Shown one piece after another: positions 1-8,002 of a stretch of 64,000 nucleotides of DNA; position 1 is the stretch's first letter; each line of letters opens with the position of its first letter. This stretch comes from Ovoidimarina sediminis (GTDB lineage Bacteria; Pseudomonadota; Alphaproteobacteria; Rhodobacterales; Rhodobacteraceae). The DNA lies in the NCBI RefSeq assembly GCF_032586175.1, contig NZ_JAWHTE010000005.1:124001-188000 (forward strand). Direction: 5' to 3'. The notes below the pieces were generated by a model. The model saw only the letters and a program-made list of their open reading frames with translations. It made no database searches and was not told the DNA's origin. A program made the translations under genes and the position numbers.

Positions 1-548
1 GGGGTGACGACATCGCAAAGCGCCAGCATCTCATCGGAAATCGGCGCGGCGGGGGCGGGGTTCAGGATCGTGCGCGCGCCGCCGGCGCGGGCGATCTTCA
101 GCGCCTCTTCAGCGGCATCCATCGGCTGTTCAAGCTGGGTGACGAAGACATCCACCGAACCGATCAACTCGGCATTTGCGCGGATATCGTCGGGCGAAAT
201 CGTGCGCGCGACGCCGGGGCAGACGATGATCGCGTTGTTGCCCGTGGCCTCCTCGACAAAGATATAGGCAGCCCCCGTGTAGCTGTCGTCATGCTGGGTG
301 ATCGCGGGTTTGACGCCCGCCTTCCGCCAAGTGGCCAGCGCCATTTCGGCGAAGGGATCGCGCCCCAGCTTGGTGATGAAATGCACATCGCCCCCGGCCA
401 TCGCAGCGGCCACCGACTGGTTGGAGCCTTTGCCGCCCGGCCCCAGAGCAAAGCTGTTGCCCAGGATCGTCTCGCCCATCTTCGGCGGGCGTTCGGCGCG
501 ATAGGCCGTGTCGGCAACAAAGACACCGAGAATGGCGATATGTCCCAT
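1..548 (-). CDS. rbsK: Ribokinase, PfkB family (C-terminus outside window)
   Basis: Cytoplasmic sugar kinase that phosphorylates ribose or a related sugar with ATP. The frame runs from ATG at 548 to the window edge (182 residues); the family is about 300 residues long, so the C-terminal part with the GAGD catalytic motif is not visible. The PfkB glycine-rich motif GPGGKGSNQ sits at residues 37-45 and fits ribokinase better than fructokinase. It is the last visible gene of a leftward operon, 18 bases behind an RbsD/FucU gene, which supports a pentose or deoxysugar substrate. The exact sugar is inference. Confidence 0.85.
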   Translation of the reverse strand, partial: MGHIAILGVFVADTAYRAERPPKMGETILGNSFALGPGGKGSNQSVAAAMAGGDVHFITKLGRDPFAEMALATWRKAGVKPAITQHDDSYTGAAYIFVEEATGNNAIIVCPGVARTISPDDIRANAELIGSVDVFVTQLEQPMDAAEEALKIARAGGARTILNPAPAAPISDEMLALCDVVT

Positions 549-566
549 GGGGCGGCTCCTTCGAAA

Positions 567-1019
567 TCAGGCGTCGGGCGGGATCACGCCCTTGCGGAAC
601 AGGAAACAGCCGTAGAACCGGCGTTCTCCGGTCTGGATCACGGCATAGGCCTCGCGCGCGCGATCGTAGAAATCGAACCGTTCGACCGAAACCATGGGGC
701 GAGGCTGGCCCTCGGCGGCGTCGATTTCGGCCTGCACCTCGGCCTGGACGGCGGGGATCTCGTCGGGGTTGTCGACGATTTCCATCCGCGCCGCGAAATC
801 ATCGACGAAGGTATCCAGCGGGAAGACCGAGAGGATGGCATTCGCCGCCTCGGCGCTGGTGAGGTTGTCCATCCTCAGAAGCTCGCCGTAAACGGTGTGC
901 CGGGCGACCTGATCGGAAGGAAAATTCGTGTCGGCCAGCACCAGGACGTCGCCATGGCCCATGGCGCGCAGCGCGTGCAGCACCTCGGCATTGAGGCGCG
1001 GGTCTATCCCTTTCAGCAT
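567..1019 (-). CDS. RbsD/FucU family sugar mutarotase
   Basis: Pyranase/mutarotase family that interconverts ring forms or anomers of imported ribose or fucose before phosphorylation. 150 residues, the usual length. The start MLKGIDPRLNAEVLHALRAM is typical, and His22 in MGHGD matches the family catalytic His. The motif RFDFYDRAR near residue 115 and the C-terminal GCFLFRKGV are closer to FucU than to short RbsD. It lies between the SGNH hydrolase (26-base gap) and the ribokinase (18-base gap), so it probably works on the sugar brought in by the adjacent ABC system. Confidence 0.82.
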   Translation of the reverse strand: MLKGIDPRLNAEVLHALRAMGHGDVLVLADTNFPSDQVARHTVYGELLRMDNLTSAEAANAILSVFPLDTFVDDFAARMEIVDNPDEIPAVQAEVQAEIDAAEGQPRPMVSVERFDFYDRAREAYAVIQTGERRFYGCFLFRKGVIPPDA

Positions 1020-1045
1020 TGGTCGTCTCCTGTCGTCGTCTGCGG

Positions 1046-1699
1046 TCAGCCCGGCGCGGGCAGGCGATCTGCCACAAGCGGGATCAGGTGATCGGCAAGC
1101 GCCCGGTGCGCCTCGGGGGTAAGGTGCAGCCCGTCCACGGGCGAGGCGGGCGCGATGGGCCCGGCGTCGAGGAAGGCCGCGCCATGGGCGGCGGCGGTTT
1201 CAGCGACGCGTAGCGCCAGGCCGCGGGATTTCGCGGCCGCGCCTTCGAAGAGTTCGGCCAGCAGCCCGGTTTCGTCGATGAGCGGCGGCGAGACCAGTAT
1301 GATCTCAGGCGCCGCGCCGCCGGGGCCCACGCCGGCGGCGGCGATGGTCGTGAGAATCCGGTCAAGCGAGCGCCCGATATCGTGCGGCGTCACGGAGAAC
1401 CGCGCCTTCATGTCGTTCGACCCCAGCATGACGATCACAAGGTCGATCGGCCGGTGTGATTCGAGAAGCGAGGGCAGAACAGCAAGCCCGTTCTTGTGCG
1501 CCCCTTCGATCGGGTCGTCATGCAGCGTGGTGCGCCCGGGGTGCCCTTCGGCAATCACCGTGAGGTGGGGCAGGCCGGCGGCCAGGATGTTCGGCCAGCG
1601 CTCTTCCGGCGGGTAGCGGCCGCGCGTGGCCCAGTCGGTGAGCGGCATGGTGCCGTGGGTGTTCGAATCCCCGAAGCAGAGGACGACGGGCGCACTCAT
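1046..1699 (-). CDS. SGNH/GDSL-family hydrolase (arylesterase-like)
   Basis: Serine ester hydrolase of the SGNH fold, 217 residues. Block I FGDSN is at residues 9-13 with Ser12 as nucleophile; block III is GSND near residue 97; block V is DGLHL, giving the Asp/His of the triad. No signal peptide is seen, so it is probably cytoplasmic. Its ATG overlaps the stop of the upstream ABC ATPase by four bases (ATGA), so the two are translationally coupled. In this operon it may remove acyl or acetyl groups from an imported glycoside; that role is inferred only from context. Confidence 0.8.
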   Translation of the reverse strand: MSAPVVLCFGDSNTHGTMPLTDWATRGRYPPEERWPNILAAGLPHLTVIAEGHPGRTTLHDDPIEGAHKNGLAVLPSLLESHRPIDLVIVMLGSNDMKARFSVTPHDIGRSLDRILTTIAAAGVGPGGAAPEIILVSPPLIDETGLLAELFEGAAAKSRGLALRVAETAAAHGAAFLDAGPIAPASPVDGLHLTPEAHRALADHLIPLVADRLPAPG

Positions 1700-2760
1700 C
1701 CCATCCGTGCCCCGCTCTCGCGGTCGAAAAGAAGGATGGCGTCGGGCGCGGCGGTAAGATGCACCGTCTCGCCCGCCGCGAAGCTGCGGCGTTCGCGGAA
1801 AACCGCCGTAATGTCGGCCTCGCCGCGCGAAAAGACCACGTGGGTCTCGGCACCCGTGGGTTCGACGACGTTGACGGTCGCGGCGATGCCATTGTCGGAC
1901 AGCGCGAGGTTCTCGGGCCGGATCCCGAGCGTGACGGGCTGGCCGTCTGTCACGCCCTCCGCACCGGTGACGGGCAGCCGCGTGCCGCCCAGATCCGCGG
2001 CCCAGCCGCCATTCTCGGCCCGCAGCGTGGCCTCGAGCATGTTCATCGACGGCGAGCCGATGAAGCTCGCCACGAAGGTATTCGCAGGCCGGTCGTAAAG
2101 ATCGAGCGGCGAGCCGATCTGTTCGATATGGCCCGCCTGCATGACGACGATCTTGTCGGCCATGGTCATCGCTTCGATCTGATCATGCGTGACATAGACC
2201 GTGGTGGTGCCGAGACGCTGGTGCAGTTCGCGGATCTCGGTACGCATCTGGACGCGAAGCTTCGCGTCAAGGTTCGACAGGGGCTCGTCGAACAGAAACA
2301 CCTGCGGGTCCCGCACGATCGCGCGACCCATCGCAACGCGCTGGCGCTGGCCGCCCGACAGCGCGCGGGGGTAGCGGTCGAGGTAAGGCGTAAGGCCGAG
2401 GATCTCGGCGGCGTTCTTCACACGCTTCGCGATTTCCGCCTTGTCCATCCGCCGCATCCGAAGCGCGAAGGCCATGTTCGAGGCCACTGTCTTGTGCGGG
2501 TAGAGCGCGTAGTTCTGAAACACCATCGCGATGTCTCGTTCCGACGGCGGTAGGTGGTTCACCACCCGCGGCCCGATCGAGATCTGGCCGCCCGTGATCT
2601 CTTCCAGCCCCGCGATCATCCGAAGAAGCGTGGATTTCCCGCAGCCGGACGGGCCCACCAGCACGGTGAATTCGCCATCGGCGATATCGAGGTTCACGCC
2701 ATGGATCACCTGCGTCTGACCATAGGCTTTGACCAGATCGCGGATCGTCACTTCGGCCAT
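1696..2760 (-). CDS. ABC transporter ATP-binding protein, MalK/UgpC type
   Basis: ATPase subunit of a carbohydrate ABC importer, 354 residues. Walker A GPSGCGKST at 36-44, Q-loop QNYALYPHKTV, signature LSGGQRQRVA near 134, Walker B FLFDEPLSNLD, switch His in VTHDQ, and a C-terminal TOBE/MalK-like regulatory region. An in-frame ATG exists 25 codons upstream, but ATG 2760 begins the conserved MAEVTIRDL and has GGAGGAG before it. It heads a leftward operon and diverges from a substrate-binding protein at 2980. No permease gene lies between or beside them within the window, which is unusual for this family. Confidence 0.9.
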   Translation of the reverse strand: MAEVTIRDLVKAYGQTQVIHGVNLDIADGEFTVLVGPSGCGKSTLLRMIAGLEEITGGQISIGPRVVNHLPPSERDIAMVFQNYALYPHKTVASNMAFALRMRRMDKAEIAKRVKNAAEILGLTPYLDRYPRALSGGQRQRVAMGRAIVRDPQVFLFDEPLSNLDAKLRVQMRTEIRELHQRLGTTTVYVTHDQIEAMTMADKIVVMQAGHIEQIGSPLDLYDRPANTFVASFIGSPSMNMLEATLRAENGGWAADLGGTRLPVTGAEGVTDGQPVTLGIRPENLALSDNGIAATVNVVEPTGAETHVVFSRGEADITAVFRERRSFAAGETVHLTAAPDAILLFDRESGARMG

Positions 2761-2979
2761 GGGTGCCCCGTCTCCTCCCCCGTGTCGTCCAAGTGGTAGC
2801 GAAGGGGGGCGGGGCTGTCTACGGGTTGCCGACATTCTAGCATGTCAGTGCTTGACAGGCTGCGCATCCCCCGGCGACACTTTCCCCAAGGTCAGCCCAT
2901 TCCGCTGCCCAGACCCGCCGCAAGACGCGGGCGGGGGCGGATCAGGCTGGTTCACGCGTTTTACGGGAGGAGCTTTCAC

Positions 2980-4638
2980 ATGAAGCGTCACATCTACGAC
3001 TACATGCAGCGCACCGGCAAGCTGAAGCGCCGCGATGTTCTGAAGGGCATCGGGGCCACCGGCACCCTTGCTGCGTTCTCGGGCGTCGCCACGGGCACAA
3101 GCGTGCGCCCGGCCTGGGCGGGCGGCCATGCCTCGCTCAGGGCCGAGATCCTGAAGATCCCCGGCGTGGGCATGGGCTCGCCCACCGATGCCGACTGGCA
3201 GAAGGTCGGCGAGATGTGCCTCGGGCCCATCAAGGAAGTCGTGGCCGAGGGCGAGTTCGCGGGCGTCGAGTTGACGTTCATGGGGCTCAACAACCAGAAC
3301 CTCCACAACTTCCTGTTCCGGGGCTTCCTGAAGCCTTGGGAAGCCTATACCGGCGCGAAGATCAACTGGATCGACCTGGCGCAGGCCGATTACAACGCGC
3401 GCCTCCAGCAATCGATCGCCACGGGCACCGTCGATTTCGACATCATCGAAATGGGCGCGCCGTTCGAGGGCGACGTTCTGGGCCGCGGCATGGCGTCCGA
3501 AATGCCCGACTGGGTGAAGGACGTGATCGATATGGACGATTACGTGGGCTATCTGCAGGCGCCCGTGGGCACCTGGGATGGCAAGACCTATCGCGTCTCG
3601 ATCGACGGCGACTGCCACACCTTCGCCTACCGTACGGATTACTTCGGCGACGGCTCGCTGACCGGGCGCCCCGTGCCGACGACATGGCAGGAAATCAACG
3701 CGGTCTCGAAGGAACTCGTGGGCAAGACCGATCCGCTGACCGGGCTTGATGCGCACGGTTATCTCGACCCGCTGAAGGGTTGGGGCGGCTTTGGTTTCTA
3801 CTTCCTCGAAAACCGGGCGGCGGCCTATGCCAAGCATCCCGACAGCCCCGCCTGGCTCTTCGATCCCGACACCATGGCACCCATGGTCAACAACCCCGCC
3901 TGGGTGCAGGCGATCCAGGACGTGATGGATCTGATCGAGGCGGGCGTTTACCCTGCCGACCAGATCAACGCCGACCCGGGCACCACCGCGTTCCAGCAGT
4001 TCCTGGCCGGCACCGGCTCGATGCTGATGTGGTGGGGCGATGTGGGCTCGTCGGCCCGCACCTCCGACACCTCGGTGGTGGGCGATGTCGTTGGCTTCGG
4101 GATCAACCCGGCCTCCGAACGGCGCTACAACGCTGCGGCGGGCGCTTGGGAAGAAACCCGGAACGAAGCGCCGAACATGGCCTATATCGGCTGGGGCGTC
4201 TACGTCATGGCGACGGTCGACGGTGACGACAAGAAGAAGAAAGCGGCCTGGTCGGCGGCGGCCCATCTGGGCGGGCGCGACCTGTCGCTCTGGGCCTCGG
4301 CCTATCCGTCAGGCTTCCAGCCCTACCGGAACTCGCACTTCCAGTACGACGAATGGGAAGAGGCCGGCTATGACCGCGCGTTCATCGAGGATTACCTCGG
4401 CTCGAACGCCGACAGCTACAACCACCCGAACGCGGCGATCGAGCCCCGTATCCCGGGCATCTTCCAGTATTACTCGGTGGCTGAGGACGAACTCGCCAAG
4501 GGCTTTGCCGGGCAGTACGGGTCGGCCCAGGAAACCGCGGATGCGATCGCGGCTGCCTGGGAAAACATCACCGACCAGATCGGGCGGGATAGCCAGATCG
4601 CGCTGTACCGCGCGTCGCTGGGACTCGACCAGGGCTGA
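2980..4638 (+). CDS. ABC transporter substrate-binding protein (family 1), Tat-exported
   Basis: Periplasmic solute-binding protein, 552 residues. The N-terminus holds a twin-arginine signal (LKRRDVLKG at residues 15-23, then a hydrophobic stretch and a likely cut after PAWA). The body looks like the large extracellular family 1 proteins for oligosaccharides or polyols, with an NNQNLHNFLFRGF segment and aromatic-rich C-terminus. ATG 2980 is chosen because GGGAGGAG lies 7 bases upstream; an earlier in-frame start would put 46 extra residues before the Tat motif. It diverges from the ATPase gene, and a strong hairpin follows 8 bases after its stop. The substrate is unknown. Confidence 0.88.
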   Translation: MKRHIYDYMQRTGKLKRRDVLKGIGATGTLAAFSGVATGTSVRPAWAGGHASLRAEILKIPGVGMGSPTDADWQKVGEMCLGPIKEVVAEGEFAGVELTFMGLNNQNLHNFLFRGFLKPWEAYTGAKINWIDLAQADYNARLQQSIATGTVDFDIIEMGAPFEGDVLGRGMASEMPDWVKDVIDMDDYVGYLQAPVGTWDGKTYRVSIDGDCHTFAYRTDYFGDGSLTGRPVPTTWQEINAVSKELVGKTDPLTGLDAHGYLDPLKGWGGFGFYFLENRAAAYAKHPDSPAWLFDPDTMAPMVNNPAWVQAIQDVMDLIEAGVYPADQINADPGTTAFQQFLAGTGSMLMWWGDVGSSARTSDTSVVGDVVGFGINPASERRYNAAAGAWEETRNEAPNMAYIGWGVYVMATVDGDDKKKKAAWSAAAHLGGRDLSLWASAYPSGFQPYRNSHFQYDEWEEAGYDRAFIEDYLGSNADSYNHPNAAIEPRIPGIFQYYSVAEDELAKGFAGQYGSAQETADAIAAAWENITDQIGRDSQIALYRASLGLDQG

Positions 4639-4646
4639 TACGAATA

Positions 4647-4678
4647 CCCGTGGCGCGTCTTTCGCGGCGCGCCACGGG
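4647..4678 (+). terminator. Hairpin after the substrate-binding protein gene
   Basis: A perfect 11-bp inverted repeat, CCCGTGGCGCG (4647-4657) against CGCGCCACGGG (4668-4678), fills the 46-base gap between the binding-protein stop and the P450 start. It lacks a T-run, so it may be a weak or Rho-assisted terminator, or a 3'-end stabilising stem. It separates expression of the transporter protein from the P450. Confidence 0.55.
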
Positions 4679-4684
4679 ACCTGA

Positions 4685-6142
4685 ATGGTAGTAACGATTG
4701 CATCCCTCGCCGTTCTCGCGGCGGTGCCGTGGCCGGTTTACAGCCTTCTGGCCCTTCGGCAGGTGCGCGACTGGCGGCCGGCCGAGGCCCGCAAAGCGGC
4801 GCTGGGCCTGCTGGGCTACGCCGCCGGGGTAGCGGGGGCCTGGGCGCTTCTCCCTCAAAGCCTTCCTTATCTCGCCGGGGCCGGGGCGCTCTGGCTTCTG
4901 GGCGAACGCATCCGCGCGCACAACCGCTGGGGCGCCTGGTCCGGGCTGCCGCCCGGAAGCCTGTCGCTGGCCCCGCACGGGCCCTGGACGGATGAGGCAT
5001 ATTTCCGGAAGGGCCGCGAACGCTATGGCCCGGTTTTCAAGTTCACCCGCTATTTCAAGCCCTGCATCTGCGTGATCGGGCATGAGCGCGCGGCAGAGAT
5101 CCTGGGAAAGAAGCGTGACGCGCTCGGTCTGCCGCCGCTGGCGATGAGTCACCGGATTCCGAAAGGCTATATCCGTTTCATGGCGCCCGAGGATCGCGAG
5201 GCGCTACGCGTCATTCTGCGCGAAGGGCTTGATTGCGCACTGAACGAGGCGCGGATGGCGCGGCTTCGGGCCGAGATTGACCGGCGGATGGAGGCCGCCG
5301 TGGGAGCGGGGGCGTTCGAGCCGCGCGGGTTCTGCCACGATCTGACGACCGACCTGATGCTTGACGTGATCTATGGCGTCATGCCCGGCGATCCGGCGGC
5401 GCCGGCGTTTCGCGCCGCGATCGCAACGCTGCGGCGCGGGGAGGCGGAGCGGGCGGGCGAGCCCGAGATCGAGGCCGCGCTCGTGCGGCTCGGCGCCTTG
5501 GCGCGGGAGCGGGCGGATCGCGGGGACGGCGTGTTGCAGGCGGCCGTCGGGGCCGATCCCGGGCGGGCAGAGGACGAGACGCTGTTGAGGAATCTCGCCT
5601 ATATCACGCTTCTTGGGTCGACCGATGTGGGCGATTTCATCGTCTGGGCGCTGAAGATCCTGTCGGAGGCGCCGGAGTGGCTTGCCGATTTGCGCGCGGC
5701 CCCCGACGCGCGGCTAGCTGACATGTGCGGGGCGACAGTGAAGGAAATCCTGCGTCTCGAGCAAAGCGAGTTCGTGATCCGCCGCGCGACGGAGGATCTG
5801 ACGATTGACGGGTTTCGCGTGCCGAAAGGCTGGATGATCGTCATTTCGACGCGGGAAAACCACCGCGATCCCGAGGTGTACGATGCGCCGCACGCGTTTC
5901 GCCCGGCGCGGTTTCTGGGTGGCGGGCGGCCGGTGGTGGGCTATCGCCCGCTCGGGGCCTTTGATCGCACCTGCCTTGGCGCGCCCATCGTCGATCTGGT
6001 GGGCACACAGGTCGTGCGGGCACTGGCGCGCGGGATCGACCTGAAGGTAACCGGGGGCGACCCGCGCCGTTACGCGGCGCAGCACTGGCGCCCGAACCCC
6101 GCCTTCCGGGTGGCCTTCGCCTGTCGGCCGAAGGTGGCCTGA
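4685..6142 (+). CDS. Membrane-anchored cytochrome P450, divergent haem loop
   Basis: P450 fold of 485 residues with two hydrophobic segments at the N-terminus (about 4-22 and 37-70), unusual for a bacterial P450. Diagnostic motifs: ExxR as EILR at 354-357, the meander/PERF region HAFRPARF, and the Cys-ligand loop ending DRTCLG with Cys430. In the loop the conserved Phe (C-7) is Leu and the conserved Gly (C-4) is Phe. The I-helix reads LLGSTDVGD and lacks the usual acid-Thr pair, so it may not activate O2 in the standard way and could use peroxide or be structurally specialised. No redox partner gene is adjacent. The start ATG at 4685 has no strong Shine-Dalgarno sequence. Confidence 0.75.
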   Translation: MVVTIASLAVLAAVPWPVYSLLALRQVRDWRPAEARKAALGLLGYAAGVAGAWALLPQSLPYLAGAGALWLLGERIRAHNRWGAWSGLPPGSLSLAPHGPWTDEAYFRKGRERYGPVFKFTRYFKPCICVIGHERAAEILGKKRDALGLPPLAMSHRIPKGYIRFMAPEDREALRVILREGLDCALNEARMARLRAEIDRRMEAAVGAGAFEPRGFCHDLTTDLMLDVIYGVMPGDPAAPAFRAAIATLRRGEAERAGEPEIEAALVRLGALARERADRGDGVLQAAVGADPGRAEDETLLRNLAYITLLGSTDVGDFIVWALKILSEAPEWLADLRAAPDARLADMCGATVKEILRLEQSEFVIRRATEDLTIDGFRVPKGWMIVISTRENHRDPEVYDAPHAFRPARFLGGGRPVVGYRPLGAFDRTCLGAPIVDLVGTQVVRALARGIDLKVTGGDPRRYAAQHWRPNPAFRVAFACRPKVA

Positions 6143-6161
6143 GGGCGCGCGGGCCTCAGGC
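6137..6161. terminator. Bidirectional hairpin between convergent genes
   Basis: GCCTGAGG (6137-6144) pairs with CCTCAGGC (6154-6161) around a 9-base loop. The stem includes the stop codons of the P450 gene (6140-6142) and of the convergent diguanylate cyclase (6156-6158). It probably serves both transcripts, although T-runs are absent. Confidence 0.45.
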
Positions 6162-7187
6162 GGCGAGGCCCACGCAGTTCCGCCCCTGGTTCTTCGCGTG
6201 GTAAAGCGAGCCATCGGCCTTCATCATCATCCCGCGGTAGTCGTCATGGCTCTCGTCGGTGGCCGCCACGCCGATGCTGATCGTCACCGGGATTTCGGCT
6301 TCACCCACGGCAAGCGGTTCGGCGCCCACCGCCGCGCGCACCCGTTCGGCGATCTGCACCGCGATCTCAGAGGTCGCGTTGCGAAGGATCAGGCAGAACT
6401 CCTCCCCGCCCATGCGGATCAGTTCGTCGGCGCCGCGCGTGTTGCGCTGCAGGATCGCGGCCGTCTGGCGCAGCACCTCGTCACCGATATCGTGGCCGTA
6501 TTCGTCGTTCACCGCCTTGAAATGATCAAGGTCGATCAGCGCGATGGCGAACCGTTGACCCCGGCTTTGCCACTGTTCCCAAAGGGTGACGATGGTCTGC
6601 TGGAAGTAGCGGCGGTTGAAGGTGCGGGTCAGGGGATCGGTGAGGGCGAGTTCGGCAAGTTGCTGAAGCTGTTCGTGGAGGAGAAGGTAGGAGCCGAGGC
6701 AGCGCGCAAGCGCCTGGAGAAGCAGGAAACCCTCTTCCGTGATCCGGCCCGCCTCTTCATAGGCGACGCCCAGCGCGCCGAAGCACCGCTCCCCGATCAC
6801 GATCGGGGCGACCATGCAGCAGGTGAGCCCGGCGGCGGCCAGTTTCTCAAGCTCCCTGTAGGTCGGCACGCCCGAGAAATCGCGCCGGATCTCAGCCTCG
6901 CGGGTGCGGTAAGCCTTGCCGATCATCGTGCCGTCGAACGGTACCAATGCACCGGTGCTGATCGCCTGTTTGCCTTCGATCGCGATCAGGCGCAGGCCGC
7001 CTTCTTCGGCGATGGCGACGGTGGAGCGGTCGGTCGCCATCATCCTGCTGGACCAGCGCGCATAGGTGGCGAACACCTCGTCGCGGTCGGTCGTGCGCGA
7101 CAACTCGTCGAGAAACCCGACCGGCACACCAAGATGTGCGACGGCTTCGTCTTCCGCGACAGGCGGCGCTGGCTGCATCGGATGCAC
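6156..7187 (-). CDS. GAF-GGDEF diguanylate cyclase
   Basis: Makes cyclic di-GMP from two GTP. 343 residues: a GAF sensor at about 20-170 (PTYRELEKLAAAG, a CMVAPI segment), then GGDEF at about 180-343. The active-site motif is intact as GGEEF at 260-264, and an RxxD inhibitory site (RGAD, 251-254) lies five residues upstream, so product feedback inhibition is expected. No transmembrane segment or signal peptide, so it senses a cytoplasmic or diffusible ligand. It is monocistronic, convergent with the P450. Confidence 0.9.
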   Translation of the reverse strand: MHPMQPAPPVAEDEAVAHLGVPVGFLDELSRTTDRDEVFATYARWSSRMMATDRSTVAIAEEGGLRLIAIEGKQAISTGALVPFDGTMIGKAYRTREAEIRRDFSGVPTYRELEKLAAAGLTCCMVAPIVIGERCFGALGVAYEEAGRITEEGFLLLQALARCLGSYLLLHEQLQQLAELALTDPLTRTFNRRYFQQTIVTLWEQWQSRGQRFAIALIDLDHFKAVNDEYGHDIGDEVLRQTAAILQRNTRGADELIRMGGEEFCLILRNATSEIAVQIAERVRAAVGAEPLAVGEAEIPVTISIGVAATDESHDDYRGMMMKADGSLYHAKNQGRNCVGLAA

Positions 7188-7295
7188 CCTTTCATTCGTA
7201 CATAAAAAGCCCCGAGCCTAAGGCACGATTCATCTGGTTCTTTATCCGGAACTCATGAAGCAGGCGTTACCTCCCGGCTGGGTAGACGCGCGCGA

Positions 7296-7988
7296 TCAGT
7301 CCACCCAGGCGACGCTCTCGGAGGCCAGAAGCGCTTCGATATCGGGAGTGACGATCAATCCGTTCGCCACACGCGCGTCGCGTTCCCCTTCGAGGTGCCG
7401 GATCGTGTCGAGCTTCCCGATAACCCTATCGATCAGGTCGAAGGGCACGGTCACAACCCCGTCGCGGTCAGCAATCACCATGTCGCCCGTTTCCACCTGA
7501 CGCCCGCCCATCTGCACCGGCAGGCCGATTTCGCCGGGCCCGGTGTTCATCGGCGAATTGGGGGTCAACCCAGCGGCCCAGACCGGAAGCCCCACAGTGA
7601 CGATACCGTCGAGGTCGCGGGCCGGTCCATCGGTAACAGCCCCCGCCGCGCCCGCGTTTCTGAGCGCGCCCAGCACCCGGTCGCCAAGCGCTGCGCATCC
7701 CTGATGGCCCGCGACACCGATCAGCACCATGTCGCCCGGGCGGGTGAATGCGGGGGCGGCGAGCGTTGCAAGGCAATCGCCCGGGCCCGCGTTGACGGTC
7801 AGCGCGGGGCCATGGGCGGCTTGCGGCAACTCCGTACTCAAGGGGGCGATCGCGGCGGCCAGCGCGCCCTGGCCCGCCATGGCATCGACGATGAAGCTGG
7901 TGGGCGTGTCGGCGAAGGCCGCGATCTGTGCGTCGGTCGGGCGACGCACGGGTCTGCGGATGGCAAGGACGGGGCAGGCTTCGATCAT
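7296..7988 (-). CDS. RraA family protein (HMG/CHA aldolase-like)
   Basis: RraA/4-hydroxy-4-methyl-2-oxoglutarate aldolase fold, 230 residues. Visible family marks: FIVDAM near residue 32, GDCLATL, a GAVTDGPARDLDGI loop with the conserved Arg-Asp pair, and VIADRDGVV for the metal-binding edge. The ATG at 7988 has GAAGGAG upstream. Typical members are divalent metal-dependent aldolases or oxaloacetate decarboxylases; only a subset inhibits RNase E. It follows the threonine aldolase by 14 bases, so both may be co-transcribed in carbon-carbon lyase metabolism. Confidence 0.82.
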   Translation of the reverse strand: MIEACPVLAIRRPVRRPTDAQIAAFADTPTSFIVDAMAGQGALAAAIAPLSTELPQAAHGPALTVNAGPGDCLATLAAPAFTRPGDMVLIGVAGHQGCAALGDRVLGALRNAGAAGAVTDGPARDLDGIVTVGLPVWAAGLTPNSPMNTGPGEIGLPVQMGGRQVETGDMVIADRDGVVTVPFDLIDRVIGKLDTIRHLEGERDARVANGLIVTPDIEALLASESVAWVD

Positions 7989-8002
7989 GGGTCGGGTCTC
8001 CT

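Noticed and set aside
2842..2979. N-terminal extension of the substrate-binding protein
   Set aside because: It precedes the Tat signal, lacks a ribosome binding site, and would cover the divergent promoter region; ATG 2980 has a good Shine-Dalgarno sequence.
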